64,000 bases of DNA from Pseudomonadota bacterium (lineage in GTDB: Bacteria; Pseudomonadota; Alphaproteobacteria; Sphingomonadales; Sphingomonadaceae). This document shows, piece after piece, positions 51,419 through 60,011 of the stretch (positions are counted from its first letter, which is position 1; each line of letters starts with the position of its first letter). The notes under the pieces are model-generated. The model saw only the letters and a list, made by a program, of their open reading frames with translations, was not told the origin of the DNA and searched no databases. The DNA lies in contig JAEXAY010000017.1 in assembly GCA_023457895.1 (NCBI GenBank), forward strand, positions 25,469-89,468, read 5' to 3'. A program made the translations under genes and the position numbers.

Positions 51419-51916
51419 TTAACCCGTCGCCACAAATTTCCCGGCGTCGCGGTCCTTCCTGACCTTCAGCCCGTTGAACACTTCGCCGCTCATTGCGATC
51501 CACACGCCGGGTGCTGCGATCTGCGCGGTCGCGAAGGCCATGCCGAGGTTGAAGGGGGCATCCGTCTCCGCAAAGCGTGCCGGGCTGAGTGCGCCGGTGA
51601 GGACGATGGTCTTGCCAGGAACCCCGGCGGCGAGTGTCCGGGCCGTTTCGGTCATCGTGTCGGTGCCGTGGGTGATGACGATGCGGGTTTCCGGCGCGGT
51701 CCTCGCGGCTGAAGCGATCAGCGCGCGATCCTCGTCGTTGAGGTCGAGGCTGTCCTTGCGCATCAGTTCGACGACGCGGAACGGAAGCGCCACGCGGGCT
51801 TCCTCGAGCAGCGCCGGAATACCGCTGTCGACGATCTTGTATTCGCTGAGGGCATCGAAATAATTTTTGTCGATGGTGCCGCCGGTGGTGAGAATCAGGA
51901 TCGGTGCTGGGGTCAT
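51419..51916 (-). CDS. Short asparaginase-domain protein
   Basis: 165 residues from ATG 51916. Both active-site motifs of bacterial asparaginases are present: ILTTGGTIDK (first Thr) and ITHGTDTMTET (second Thr plus Asp). Only the N-terminal half-domain exists; the C-terminal domain of EcA-type enzymes is missing. Short forms occur in sphingomonads and may be complete genes rather than fragments. Convergent with ypeA-like, divergent from the AAC(3)-I-like gene. Confidence 0.8.
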   Translation of the reverse strand: MTPAPILILTTGGTIDKNYFDALSEYKIVDSGIPALLEEARVALPFRVVELMRKDSLDLNDEDRALIASAARTAPETRIVITHGTDTMTETARTLAAGVPGKTIVLTGALSPARFAETDAPFNLGMAFATAQIAAPGVWIAMSGEVFNGLKVRKDRDAGKFVATG

Positions 51917-52035
51917 GGCCCTGTCTTGAGCCCTGCCCGGCCATTGCGCAACCATATGCAGGGGAGCGCGGGTGCGGCCGCGTTGGGATCGGTGCAATTG
52001 CGGCACCGGAGTAATTGGGGCACAGGGCGAAAGTC

Positions 52036-52509
52036 ATGAACGCCGTCCCTCCCAGCAACCCGCCCTTCACCATCCGCCGGCTCGGACCCAGAGACGAGCC
52101 TGCCGCGCGCGCGCTCAATGCCTTCTTCGCGATCGCGTTCGACGATGCTGAACATTATGCGTCGGCGCCGCCGCCCGATGCCTATCTGGAACGCTGGCTT
52201 GCATCGCCGGATGCCTATGCGCTCGCCGCGCTGGATGGCGGCGAGGTGGTTGGCGGGCTCACCGCCTATCGTCTGCCGAAGCTCGAACAGGCGCGCAGCG
52301 AGATTTATCTTTATGACCTGGCGGTCGCCGAATCCCATCGGCGGCGCGGCATCGCGACCGCTCTCATCCGCGAACTGCAACGCCTTGGTGCGGAAACGGA
52401 CGCATGGGTCGTGTTCGTGCAGGCCGATCCCGAAGATACGCCCGCCGTGGCGCTCTATACCAAGCTTGGAACGCGCGAGGATGTGTTCCATTTCGACCTC
52501 GAAAACTGA
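52036..52509 (+). CDS. AAC(3)-I-like aminoglycoside N-acetyltransferase homologue
   Basis: 157 residues. The order of motifs follows AAC(3)-I closely: YALAALDGGEVVGGLTAYRL, then LEQARSEIYLYDLAV, SHRRRGIATALIREL (acetyl-CoA loop), VVFVQADPEDTPAVALYTKL and GTREDVFHFDL. AAC(3)-I enzymes acetylate gentamicin-type aminoglycosides. Chromosomal setting, no mobile element near. Resistance is a prediction only. Confidence 0.83.
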   Translation: MNAVPPSNPPFTIRRLGPRDEPAARALNAFFAIAFDDAEHYASAPPPDAYLERWLASPDAYALAALDGGEVVGGLTAYRLPKLEQARSEIYLYDLAVAESHRRRGIATALIRELQRLGAETDAWVVFVQADPEDTPAVALYTKLGTREDVFHFDLEN

Positions 52510-52661
52510 ACCCGTTTCCGGCCAAATCATATTAACATGCGTTAAGTCGAGGAACGCGGCCTGACGTTGACGGTTTGATTGAACCGTGGGGGCGGTCTGG
52601 AGGAACGCGGCGAGAACAAGTGGCCGCCATTGCCTCCTGAATGCCGGAAGGACGTTTGAAA

Positions 52662-53123
52662 ATGGATCATAATTTCAAGATCGCGCTGCTTGCAGCAGGG
52701 GCTGCGGTTTCGCTGGGCGCATGCGCCACGGCCGAAGTGGCCGCTGTCGAAGCTGTCACCAACACCAAATATGCCAATATGACCGGCGCCCAGGTGGTCG
52801 GCGGCCGGGGCGACCCCGATGCGTCGGCCAAGGGCTTCCTCAGCGTTTCGGATACGCTGAACCAGATTTGCTATGACGTTCAGGATATCAAGAATCTGGA
52901 CGGCACCCCGACCAAGGCGGTGATTGGGCGCGCCGCGCCGGGACAGACCGGGCCGACCGTGCTCACGCTCAACTGGGCAAATGAGGGCGGCTTCAAGAAT
53001 TGCATCAACCGCAGCGAATGGCTCGAGCAGAATCTCGAGCATCGTTCGGGCACCTATTATATGGCGATCTATACGACCGCCTATCCGAATGGCGCGATCC
53101 GCGGTAATTTCTACGACAAATAA
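52662..53123 (+). CDS. CHRD-domain lipoprotein
   Basis: 153 residues from ATG 52662 with GGAAGGA upstream. Lipobox SLGAC (about residue 20). The CHRD-type core shows KYANMTGAQVVGGRGDPDASAKG, in segments, followed by NQICYDVQDI and YYMAIYTTAYPNGAIRGNF. CHRD domains bind proteins in chordin and occur in bacterial surface proteins; the role here is unknown. Confidence 0.8.
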   Translation: MDHNFKIALLAAGAAVSLGACATAEVAAVEAVTNTKYANMTGAQVVGGRGDPDASAKGFLSVSDTLNQICYDVQDIKNLDGTPTKAVIGRAAPGQTGPTVLTLNWANEGGFKNCINRSEWLEQNLEHRSGTYYMAIYTTAYPNGAIRGNFYDK

Positions 53124-53149
53124 GCCTTTCGCCCATGCGATTGGAGAGG

Positions 53150-53192
53150 GACCCGCTTCCGGCGTCAGCCGGTGGCGGGTTCTTCTCTTTTG
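53150..53192 (+). terminator. Rho-independent terminator of the CHRD gene
   Basis: GACCCGC-TT-CCGGC, loop GTCA, GCCGG-TG-GCGGGTTC, then TTCTCTTTT. Paired with internal mismatches; good U-rich tail. Confidence 0.75.
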
Positions 53193-53249
53193 CCGCCTTG
53201 CTCCGCCGCGGCCGATGCGATAGCCGGGAGCTTTCCGAGGAGAGGCATC

Positions 53250-53600
53250 ATGACGCTGCGAATGTATGGCATCCCCAACTGCGACACGGTCAAGAAGGCC
53301 CGCACCTGGCTCGATGGAGCCGGCATCGCGTACAGTTTTCATGATTACAAGAAAGCAGGCGTTGACGAAGCCGCGCTGAAGCGCTGGTCGGGGGAACTGG
53401 GCTGGGAAAAGCTGCTCAACAAGGCCGGGACGACATTCCGCAAACTGTCCGACGCCGACAAGGCGGATATCGATGAGGCCAAGGCGATCCGGCTGATGCG
53501 CGACAATCCGTCGATGATCAAGCGCCCGGTAGTCGAGGGGAACGGCAAGCTGCTGGCCGGGTTCAAGCCGGACGCGTATGCCGCCGCTTTCGGCCGATGA
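53250..53600 (+). CDS. ArsC/Spx/YffB family protein
   Basis: 116 residues; GAGGAGAGG upstream. Thioredoxin-like fold with Cys11 in GIPNCDTVKKARTWL, then YSFHDYKKAG and the C-terminal IKRPVVEGNGKLLAGF. This is the YffB-like subgroup, related to glutaredoxin-dependent arsenate reductases; true arsenate reduction is unproven. Its stop overlaps the next start (ATGA). Confidence 0.86.
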   Translation: MTLRMYGIPNCDTVKKARTWLDGAGIAYSFHDYKKAGVDEAALKRWSGELGWEKLLNKAGTTFRKLSDADKADIDEAKAIRLMRDNPSMIKRPVVEGNGKLLAGFKPDAYAAAFGR

Positions 53601-54685
53601 AATGGATGGCGGCGATCGCATTGCTGCTGGCTGGTTGTAGCGCCCTGCCGCACGCATCGCCCGTCCCCGCGCTGGCTGATCCGCCCATCATCATCGCGCA
53701 TCGCGGCGCGAGCGGAGAGCGCCCCGAACATACGCAGGCAAGCTATACGCTGGCGATCGAACAGGGAGCGGATTTCATCGAACCCGACCTCGTACTGACA
53801 AAAGACGGCGTGCTGGTCGCGCGGCACGAGAATGAGATTTCGGAAACGACCGACGTCGCCGCCCACCCTGAGTTTGCATCGCGCAAGACCAGCAAGACGA
53901 TCGATGGCGAAGAGATCAGCGGCTGGTTCACCGAGGATTTCACCCTCGCCGAGCTGAAGACGTTGCGCGCACGCGAGCGGCTGCCCCAGCTGCGCGCCGC
54001 CAATAGCGCTTATGACGGCCAGTTCGAAATTCCGACGTTCGAGGAAATTCTCCAGTGGGTGAAGGTGAAGGAAAAGGACACCGGACGCCGCATCGGGCTT
54101 TATCCGGAAACCAAGCATCCGGGCTATTTCTCGGGCATTGGCCTGCCGCATGAAGCACCCTTGCTCACGCTGCTTTCCCGTTATGGCTACACGCACAGGG
54201 ATGATCCGGTGTTTATCCAGAGCTTCGAGGTCGGCAACCTCATTGCCCTGAACAGGAAAACCGAATTGCGCCTGATCCAGTTGCTCGCAAAGGAGGGCGC
54301 GGCCGCCGACATGTCGGGCGTCGATTATGCAACGATGGCGACGCCTGAAGGCCTCCAGCGCATCGCCGCCTATGCCGATGGCATCGGCCCCGACAAGGCG
54401 ATGGTGATCGCGCCGGATGCGCTCGGACGGCTGGGCGCGCCGACGTCGCTGGTGCGCGATGCGCATGCGGCGGGTCTGCTGGTGCATCCCTGGACCTTTC
54501 GTGCGGAAAATTACTTTCTCCCGCTGAGCCTCAAGTCCGGAGTCAACCCCGCTGCCCAAGGTGATCTTGACGCCGAGATCGGTGCCTTTCTCGATGCCGG
54601 TGTCGACGGGCTGTTCAGCGATTTTCCAGGTCGCGCCGTTTCGGTCCGCGATGCCCGGCACGGGACTCGCACATCGGGCAAATAA
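53597..54685 (+). CDS. Periplasmic glycerophosphodiester phosphodiesterase (GlpQ-like), lipoprotein
   Basis: 362 residues. Lipobox LLLAGC (Cys about 14). GDPD active-site blocks: IAHRGASGERPEHT, DFIEPDLVLTKDG and LVARHENEISETTDV; later YPETKHPGYF is typical of GlpQ. It releases glycerol-3-phosphate from lipid head groups outside the inner membrane, complementing the cytosolic enzyme at 14517. Confidence 0.91.
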   Translation: MKWMAAIALLLAGCSALPHASPVPALADPPIIIAHRGASGERPEHTQASYTLAIEQGADFIEPDLVLTKDGVLVARHENEISETTDVAAHPEFASRKTSKTIDGEEISGWFTEDFTLAELKTLRARERLPQLRAANSAYDGQFEIPTFEEILQWVKVKEKDTGRRIGLYPETKHPGYFSGIGLPHEAPLLTLLSRYGYTHRDDPVFIQSFEVGNLIALNRKTELRLIQLLAKEGAAADMSGVDYATMATPEGLQRIAAYADGIGPDKAMVIAPDALGRLGAPTSLVRDAHAAGLLVHPWTFRAENYFLPLSLKSGVNPAAQGDLDAEIGAFLDAGVDGLFSDFPGRAVSVRDARHGTRTSGK

Positions 54686-54703
54686 CCGCTAGACGTTCCA
54701 GCC

Positions 54704-55576
54704 ATGTCTACGACCTTCACCCTCGACACCGCGACCAGCCGCGCCAACCCCACCCCCGCGCCGATGAAGCGCCTCACCGTTCCCGCTATCCAGCGGCGCA
54801 AGACGCCGGGCGAAGCGGTGGCGGAGCCCATCGTGATGCTCACCGCCTATACGGCGCGGATGGCGCAACTGTTCGATCCGGTGTGCGACATGCTGCTGGT
54901 CGGCGATTCGCTGGGGCAGGTCATTTATGGCCTGCCCTCGACCGTTCCGGTGACGGTCGAAATGATGTGCGCGCATGGCGCCGCCGTGGTGCGCGGCAGC
55001 TATCATAGCGTGGTCGTCATCGACCTGCCGTTCGGCAGCTATGAAGGCTCTCCCGAGCAGGCGTTCCAGACATCCGCGCGCATCCTCAAGGAAACCGGCG
55101 CGGCGGCGGTCAAGATGGAAGGCGGCGAGGCGATGGCGCCGACAGTCGAATTCCTCACCCGGCGCGGCATTCCGGTCATGGGTCATGTCGGCCTGACGCC
55201 GCAGGCGGTCAACGCGCTCGGCGGCTATGGCGCGCGCGGCAAGAGCAAGGCCGAAGCGGCGAAGATCGTCGGCGATGCGAAGGCGATCGCCGATGCAGGC
55301 GCGTTCAGCCTCGTCGTCGAAGGCGTGCTCGAACCGATCGCGGTGGAAGTCACCGAAAAGATCGCCTGTCCGGTGATCGGCATCGGCGCCTCGGCCCGGT
55401 GCGATGGGCAGGTGCTGGTCGCCGAGGACATGCTCGGCCTGTTCGAGCGCGTGCCGCGCTTCGTCAAGCGTTACGAGGAACTGGCGGACGTGATTTCGGG
55501 CGCGGCGGGGCGTTATGCGGACGAAGTCAGGTCCCGTTCATTCCCCGGCAGCGATCAGACCTATCAACCGAAATAG
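54704..55576 (+). CDS. panB: 3-methyl-2-oxobutanoate hydroxymethyltransferase
   Basis: 290 residues. First step of the pantothenate pathway. Signatures: MLTAYTARMAQLF, LLVGDSLGQVIYGL, DLPFGSYEG, KMEGG, GHVGLTPQAV and VIGIGASARCDGQVLV. Full length with an N-terminal extension of about 20 residues. panC is 37 kb away, so the pathway genes are split. Confidence 0.95.
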   Translation: MSTTFTLDTATSRANPTPAPMKRLTVPAIQRRKTPGEAVAEPIVMLTAYTARMAQLFDPVCDMLLVGDSLGQVIYGLPSTVPVTVEMMCAHGAAVVRGSYHSVVVIDLPFGSYEGSPEQAFQTSARILKETGAAAVKMEGGEAMAPTVEFLTRRGIPVMGHVGLTPQAVNALGGYGARGKSKAEAAKIVGDAKAIADAGAFSLVVEGVLEPIAVEVTEKIACPVIGIGASARCDGQVLVAEDMLGLFERVPRFVKRYEELADVISGAAGRYADEVRSRSFPGSDQTYQPK

Positions 55577-55712
55577 GCAGGCCGTTGTAAAGCCGGATCA
55601 GGGCGGCGCATAATCCGCGCTTTTCCTTTGTGCATCGTGCCGCTAATGAGGCGGGAAATTTTCGCATTGCTGCCCGTTGGGGACGCAAGGCACCGACGAA
55701 TGGAGGCAGGTT

Positions 55713-56468
55713 TTGGCCCTTACGCCAACCAATGCAAATGACGCTTTTGTGCGCGAGGTGGATGATGCAGTCCGCGAGGACCAGCTGCGCGGTTTCTGGG
55801 ACCGGTACGGCAAATTGCTGGTCGGCGTGATCGGTGCGGGCCTGATCGCCTATGCGGGCTGGCTCTTCTTCCATCACAACCGTTCGCAAAATGCGGGCAC
55901 GACTGCCGAAAACTTCGTGCGCGCGCTCGATGAAAGCCAGAGTGGCAACCCGGCGGCGGCCAAGTCGCTGGCGGCAGTCAAGGCGGAAGGCGGCGATGCC
56001 TATCGCGCCGCCGCGCTGATGACCGAGGCGAACAACGCGCTTGTCAGGAAGGATGACAAGCAGGCGGCGACGCTGCTGGCGCAACTGGCGGCCGACGCCA
56101 AGGCGCCGCAATTTTATCGCGATCTCGCGCTGGTTCGGCAGGCGACGCTGCAATTCGACACGATGCCGGCCGAGGAACTGGCCGCACGACTGAAGCCGGT
56201 TGCGGTCGAAACCAACCCGATATTCCCGAGCGCGGCCGAACTGCTCGCGCTGGCTTATGTCAAGCAGGGCAAGGACAAGGATGCCGGGGCGCTCTATTCC
56301 AAGATCGCGGCCTTTGAGGGCACACCCGAAAGCCTGAAATCGCGGGCGCAGCAAATGGCCGGGATGCTGGGCGGAGCGGAAGCGGCTCCGGCGGCAGCAG
56401 CGCCGGCCAATGATAACAAGACAACCCCGGCGGCAACGCAGAAGGCCGCGGGCGGAGAGGCGAAATAA
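55713..56468 (+). CDS. YfgM-like tetratricopeptide membrane protein
   Basis: 251 residues from TTG 55713 with GGAGG 6 bases upstream. A short cytosolic N terminus, one membrane helix (LLVGVIGAGLIAYAGWLFF, about residues 35-53), then a periplasmic TPR_21-type helical domain and an Ala/Pro-rich tail. YfgM in E. coli is a chaperone partner of the Sec machinery and PpiD. Same order (yfgM-bamB-der) as in E. coli. Confidence 0.88.
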   Translation: MALTPTNANDAFVREVDDAVREDQLRGFWDRYGKLLVGVIGAGLIAYAGWLFFHHNRSQNAGTTAENFVRALDESQSGNPAAAKSLAAVKAEGGDAYRAAALMTEANNALVRKDDKQAATLLAQLAADAKAPQFYRDLALVRQATLQFDTMPAEELAARLKPVAVETNPIFPSAAELLALAYVKQGKDKDAGALYSKIAAFEGTPESLKSRAQQMAGMLGGAEAAPAAAAPANDNKTTPAATQKAAGGEAK

Positions 56469-57796
56469 TGAAGATGAAGAAGACGGTAGTCGCGGCAGCC
56501 CTGATGGCGACCGCGCTCAGCGGGTGCAGCGTGTTCAAGGGCAAGGGCGGACCCAAGACGCCGACGGTCGGCACGCGGGTTTCGATCCTCGGTTCGGGCA
56601 GCGATATCGCGGTCGATCCCGATATCGCCGCGGTTCAGGTCGTTCTCCCGCCCGCCGCCACCAATCCCGCCTGGAGCCAGCCCGGCGGCAGCGCCGACAA
56701 GGCGATGGGCCATCTCGCGCTCCCCGCGACGCTGACCAATGCCTGGAGCACCCAGATCGCGGGAAGCAGCAAGAGCGCCAAGCTCGCCTCCTCGCCGGTG
56801 GTTGAAAATGGCAAGCTCTATGCGATCGACGTCAATGCGACGGTTCATGCGTTCGACGCCAAAACCGGCGCGACATTATGGTCGAGCAACATCGGCACTG
56901 ATGGCCGCGACGGCCGCTCGTCGCTGTTCGGCGGCGGCGTCAGTGTCGAGGGCGAGCGCATCTATGCGACCAATGGCGTCGGCGATGTTGCCGCGCTCAG
57001 CACCGCCAATGGCGGGGTGATCTGGAAAAAGCGTCCCGCCGGGCCGCTGCGCGGCGCGCCGACGCTGTTTGCCGGACAGCTGTTCGTGATGAGCCAGGAC
57101 AACCAGCTGATCGCGCTCAGTGCGCAGGATGGCGAGGTCGAATGGCAGGAAACCGCCTCGGTTGAACCGGGAAGCGTGTTCGGCGTCGCGGCACCGGCCG
57201 CCGGGCAGGGCACCGTGGTCGCCGGTTTCTCCTCGGGCGAACTCAACGCCTACCGCTATGAAAATGGCCGTAACCTGTGGAGCGATGCGCTGTCGCGCAC
57301 GATGATGTCGACCTCGGTGTCGACGCTTGCCGATGTCGACGCCGATCCCGTGATCGATCGCGGGCGTGTGTTCGCGGTCGGGCAGGGCGGGCGCATGGCC
57401 TCCTATGAACTGGTCACTGGCCAGCGCATCTGGGAACTCAACATCGCCAGCATTTCGACGCCCTGGGTGGCGGGTGAGTGGGTATTTGTCGTGACCGACG
57501 ATGCGCGTCTGCTGGCGGTCGCTCGCGGCACCGGCAAGATCCGCTGGATCACGCAATTGCCGCGCTATCGCGACGAGGAAGACAAGAAGGACCCGATCCG
57601 CTGGACCGGTCCCGTTCTGGGCGGCAACCGGCTGTTTCTGGTGAGCTCCATGGGTGCGATGACGCAGGTCAACCCGGCGGACGGCACGGTTATCGGGCAG
57701 ACCGATCTCAAGGTCGGCGCGACGCTCTCTCCGGTCATCGCCGACAGCATGATTTATATCCTCGATGACAGCGGCCGCATCTCGGCCTGGCGCTGA
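56468..57796 (+). CDS. bamB: Outer-membrane assembly factor BamB
   Basis: 442 residues. Lipobox LSGC (Cys about 20), then an eight-bladed PQQ-like beta-propeller with repeated blocks GKLYAIDVNATVHAFDAKTG, NQLIALSAQDGEVEWQ and ARLLAVARGTGKIRWITQL. It is part of the BAM complex. Start overlaps the yfgM stop by one base. Confidence 0.93.
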   Translation: MKMKKTVVAAALMATALSGCSVFKGKGGPKTPTVGTRVSILGSGSDIAVDPDIAAVQVVLPPAATNPAWSQPGGSADKAMGHLALPATLTNAWSTQIAGSSKSAKLASSPVVENGKLYAIDVNATVHAFDAKTGATLWSSNIGTDGRDGRSSLFGGGVSVEGERIYATNGVGDVAALSTANGGVIWKKRPAGPLRGAPTLFAGQLFVMSQDNQLIALSAQDGEVEWQETASVEPGSVFGVAAPAAGQGTVVAGFSSGELNAYRYENGRNLWSDALSRTMMSTSVSTLADVDADPVIDRGRVFAVGQGGRMASYELVTGQRIWELNIASISTPWVAGEWVFVVTDDARLLAVARGTGKIRWITQLPRYRDEEDKKDPIRWTGPVLGGNRLFLVSSMGAMTQVNPADGTVIGQTDLKVGATLSPVIADSMIYILDDSGRISAWR

Positions 57797-57830
57797 GCGC
57801 GGCCACGCGTCGAGACCCGCCTGACCGGAC

Positions 57831-59213
57831 ATGGCAATCATGGCACGCCCCCTTCCAACCGTCGCGATCATCGGGCGTCCCAATGTCGGCAAGTCGACGC
57901 TGTTCAACCGGCTTGTCGGTAAAAAGCTCGCGCTGGTCGATGACCAGCCCGGCGTTACCCGCGACCGGCGCGAGGGCGATGCGACGCTGCTCGGCATGGA
58001 TTTCCGGATTATCGATACCGCGGGCTTCGAGGATGAGGACGCAGCGACGCTCCCCGGGCGGATGCGGGTGCAGACGCAGGCGGCGGTCGACAATGCCGAC
58101 GTCGCGCTGTTCATGATCGACGCACGTGCCGGGATCACGCCGCTCGACCAGGAGATTGCGCGCTGGCTGCGCAGTTCGGATACCCCGGTGGTGCTGCTCG
58201 CCAACAAGGCCGAGAGCAAGGCGGCGGAAGCCGGGCTGATGGAGGCCTATGAACTGGGGCTCGGCGAGCCTGTCGCGCTCAGCGCCGAACATGCGACCGG
58301 CATCGTCGAACTGTTCGAGGCGCTGCGTCCGCTTATCGAGAAGGATGACGAGGAGGATTGGCCTGACGCAGGCGATGAGGAGGCGCATGATCCCGCAGCG
58401 CCCCTCAAGCTCGCCATCGTCGGCCGCCCCAATGCGGGCAAATCGACGCTCATCAACAAGATTCTGGGCGAAGACCGCCTCATCACGGGCCCCGAAGCGG
58501 GGATCACCCGCGACAGCATCAGCATTGACTGGAACTGGGAGCATGACGGCGAGATGCGCCCGGTCAAGCTGATCGACACTGCCGGTATGCGCAAGAAGGC
58601 GCGGGTTCAGGACAAGCTGGAGAAATTGTCAGTCGCCGATGCGCTCCACGCGGTCGATTTCGCCGAGGTCGTGGTGCTGCTGCTTGATGCGACCAAGGGG
58701 CTTGAGGTGCAGGACCTCAAGATCGCCGACCGCGTGCTGCAGGAAGGCCGTGCGCTCATCATTGCGCTCAACAAATGGGACGTCGCGATGGAAGGTTCGA
58801 GCCTCTATCAGGGCGTCCGCGCCGCGCTCGACGAGGGGCTGGCGCAGGTCAAGGGCGTGCCGCTCCTGACCATCTCGGGCTATACCGGCAAGGGGATCGA
58901 CCAGCTGCTCAAGACCGCCTTCGAGGTACGCGATGCCTGGTCGCAGCGCGTCACCACCGGGCAGCTCAACCGCTGGCTCGAACGCGCACTCGAGGCCAAT
59001 CCGCCGCCCGCCCCCAAGGGCAAGCGCATCAAGCTGCGCTATCTTACCCAGACCAGCACGCGGCCGCCGAGTTTCGTCCTGTTCGGAACCCGGCTCGATA
59101 TGCTGCCCGAAAGCTATCGCCGCTACCTGCTGAACGGGATCCGCCGTGACCTGGGTTTTGGCGCCGTGCCGGTGCGGCTTACCTTGCGCGCCCCAAAAAA
59201 TCCGTTCGACTGA
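57831..59213 (+). CDS. der: Ribosome-assembly GTPase Der (EngA)
   Basis: 460 residues with two tandem G domains: GRPNVGKSTLFNRLVG and DTAGFED (first), GRPNAGKSTLINKILG and DTAGMRKK (second), with NKAE/NKWD for guanine, and the C-terminal KH-like domain. It is needed for 50S assembly. Start could be 57831 or 57840. Confidence 0.97.
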   Translation: MAIMARPLPTVAIIGRPNVGKSTLFNRLVGKKLALVDDQPGVTRDRREGDATLLGMDFRIIDTAGFEDEDAATLPGRMRVQTQAAVDNADVALFMIDARAGITPLDQEIARWLRSSDTPVVLLANKAESKAAEAGLMEAYELGLGEPVALSAEHATGIVELFEALRPLIEKDDEEDWPDAGDEEAHDPAAPLKLAIVGRPNAGKSTLINKILGEDRLITGPEAGITRDSISIDWNWEHDGEMRPVKLIDTAGMRKKARVQDKLEKLSVADALHAVDFAEVVVLLLDATKGLEVQDLKIADRVLQEGRALIIALNKWDVAMEGSSLYQGVRAALDEGLAQVKGVPLLTISGYTGKGIDQLLKTAFEVRDAWSQRVTTGQLNRWLERALEANPPPAPKGKRIKLRYLTQTSTRPPSFVLFGTRLDMLPESYRRYLLNGIRRDLGFGAVPVRLTLRAPKNPFD

Positions 59214-59214
59214 C

Positions 59215-59253
59215 GTCGAAAAGCTGGTATCTTTGTAACGGCTTTTTTACGAC
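59215..59253 (+). terminator. Probable terminator of the yfgM-bamB-der operon
   Basis: GTCGAAAAGC and GCTTTTTTACGAC pair around a 16-base loop with bulges, with the T-run inside the right arm. Confidence 0.55.
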
Positions 59254-59323
59254 TTCGCTGTAGCGCTATGGATCATGGCCACAGCTCCGTCATGGGGCGT
59301 GGCGAGGAATTTGGGGACCGCCC

Positions 59324-59761
59324 GTGTTCGAACACGAACCGTTAGTTGACTGGGATATCTATAAGGCCGTGCGCGAAGAGCTGGGCGGTGCGTTCGTTCG
59401 CATCCTCGGCTATTTCCGCGAAGATGGCATCAAGTCGGTGGCCGCGATCGAGGAGGCGATGCGTCAGGGCAATGCCGTATCGCTGGTCGTACCTGCGCAT
59501 ACGCTGAAGGGCGAAGCGCGCCAGTTCGGGGCGGAGCGGCTGGCCTCGCTGGCCGAGGCGATCGAACATTTTGCCCGGCACTGCGTCGAATTGCGGCAAT
59601 CGCCGGGTGAATATGTCGCGCAGGCCGCGGCGCTGCGTCCGCTGTTCGAGGAAACGCTCGCGGCGCTTGAACGCGACGTGAACCCGCTGATGCAGCGCAA
59701 GCAGCCCGCCGGTTTTGGCGCGGCGGCATTCGGCAAAGGATTCAGCCGCAACGATTGGTAA
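59324..59761 (+). CDS. Histidine phosphotransfer (Hpt) domain protein
   Basis: 145 residues from GTG 59324. Four-helix Hpt domain with the phospho-accepting His59 in PAHTLKGEARQFGAERL. No kinase or receiver domain on the same chain, so it is a stand-alone relay protein, likely between a hybrid kinase and a response regulator. Partner not identifiable; the hybrid kinase at 777 is one candidate only. Confidence 0.86.
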   Translation: MFEHEPLVDWDIYKAVREELGGAFVRILGYFREDGIKSVAAIEEAMRQGNAVSLVVPAHTLKGEARQFGAERLASLAEAIEHFARHCVELRQSPGEYVAQAAALRPLFEETLAALERDVNPLMQRKQPAGFGAAAFGKGFSRNDW

Positions 59762-59828
59762 AATACCCCGCAAATTCAACGCGGTATAAAAATTATCGCA
59801 AAAAAGCGGAAATTTACCGGCAATTGCC

Positions 59829-59853
59829 GGAACCTTTTGCGCAGCGCGCCGTT
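59829..59853 (+). promoter_or_regulatory. EcfG (general-stress sigma) type promoter
   Basis: GGAAC, a 16-base spacer, CGTT: an exact match to the consensus for alphaproteobacterial EcfG/SigT sigma factors. The -35 element overlaps the 14-base palindrome CCGGCAATTGCCGG (59817-59830). No ORF follows on the plus strand before 60000. Confidence 0.65.
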
Positions 59854-59859
59854 ATTACA

Positions 59860-59992
59860 TTGTTGTTACAGTGAAAGGCGGACCCACAAAGAAAACCAAT
59901 CAGGTTTCAACATTTGATGATCATTTTTTGATCTGTAAAAAGTGAAAGAAATATCATCATTGAAGCCCCGCCATGGAGACATGGCGGGGCTT
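59860..59992 (+). ncRNA. Candidate stress-induced small RNA
   Basis: The transcript expected from the EcfG-type promoter would start near 59860 and end at the strong hairpin at 59963-59992, about 130 bases. It contains no ORF with a ribosome-binding site. A stem GATCA/TGATC around six T, enclosed by TGATGAT/ATCATCA, would lie in its middle. It resembles in principle the EcfG-dependent RNA GsrN of Caulobacter, but I see no sequence evidence of homology. Confidence 0.45.
59963..59992. terminator. Strong hairpin, bidirectional terminator candidate
   Basis: AAGCCCCGCCATG, loop GAGA, CATGGCGGGGCTT: a 13-pair perfect stem. It lies after the DUF418 gene on the minus strand and after the candidate small RNA on the plus strand. 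T-runs are short on both sides. Confidence 0.65.
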
Positions 59993-60011
59993 ACGCGTTT
60001 TGGGCCATTTT

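Noticed and set aside
52532..52545. TTAA-N6-TTAA as a CtrA box before the CHRD gene
   Set aside because: Spacing is six instead of seven; chance matches are frequent in AT-rich spacers.
52551..52575. GGAAC-N16-GGTT as a second EcfG promoter
   Set aside because: The -10 element deviates at its first base; too weak to list as a feature.
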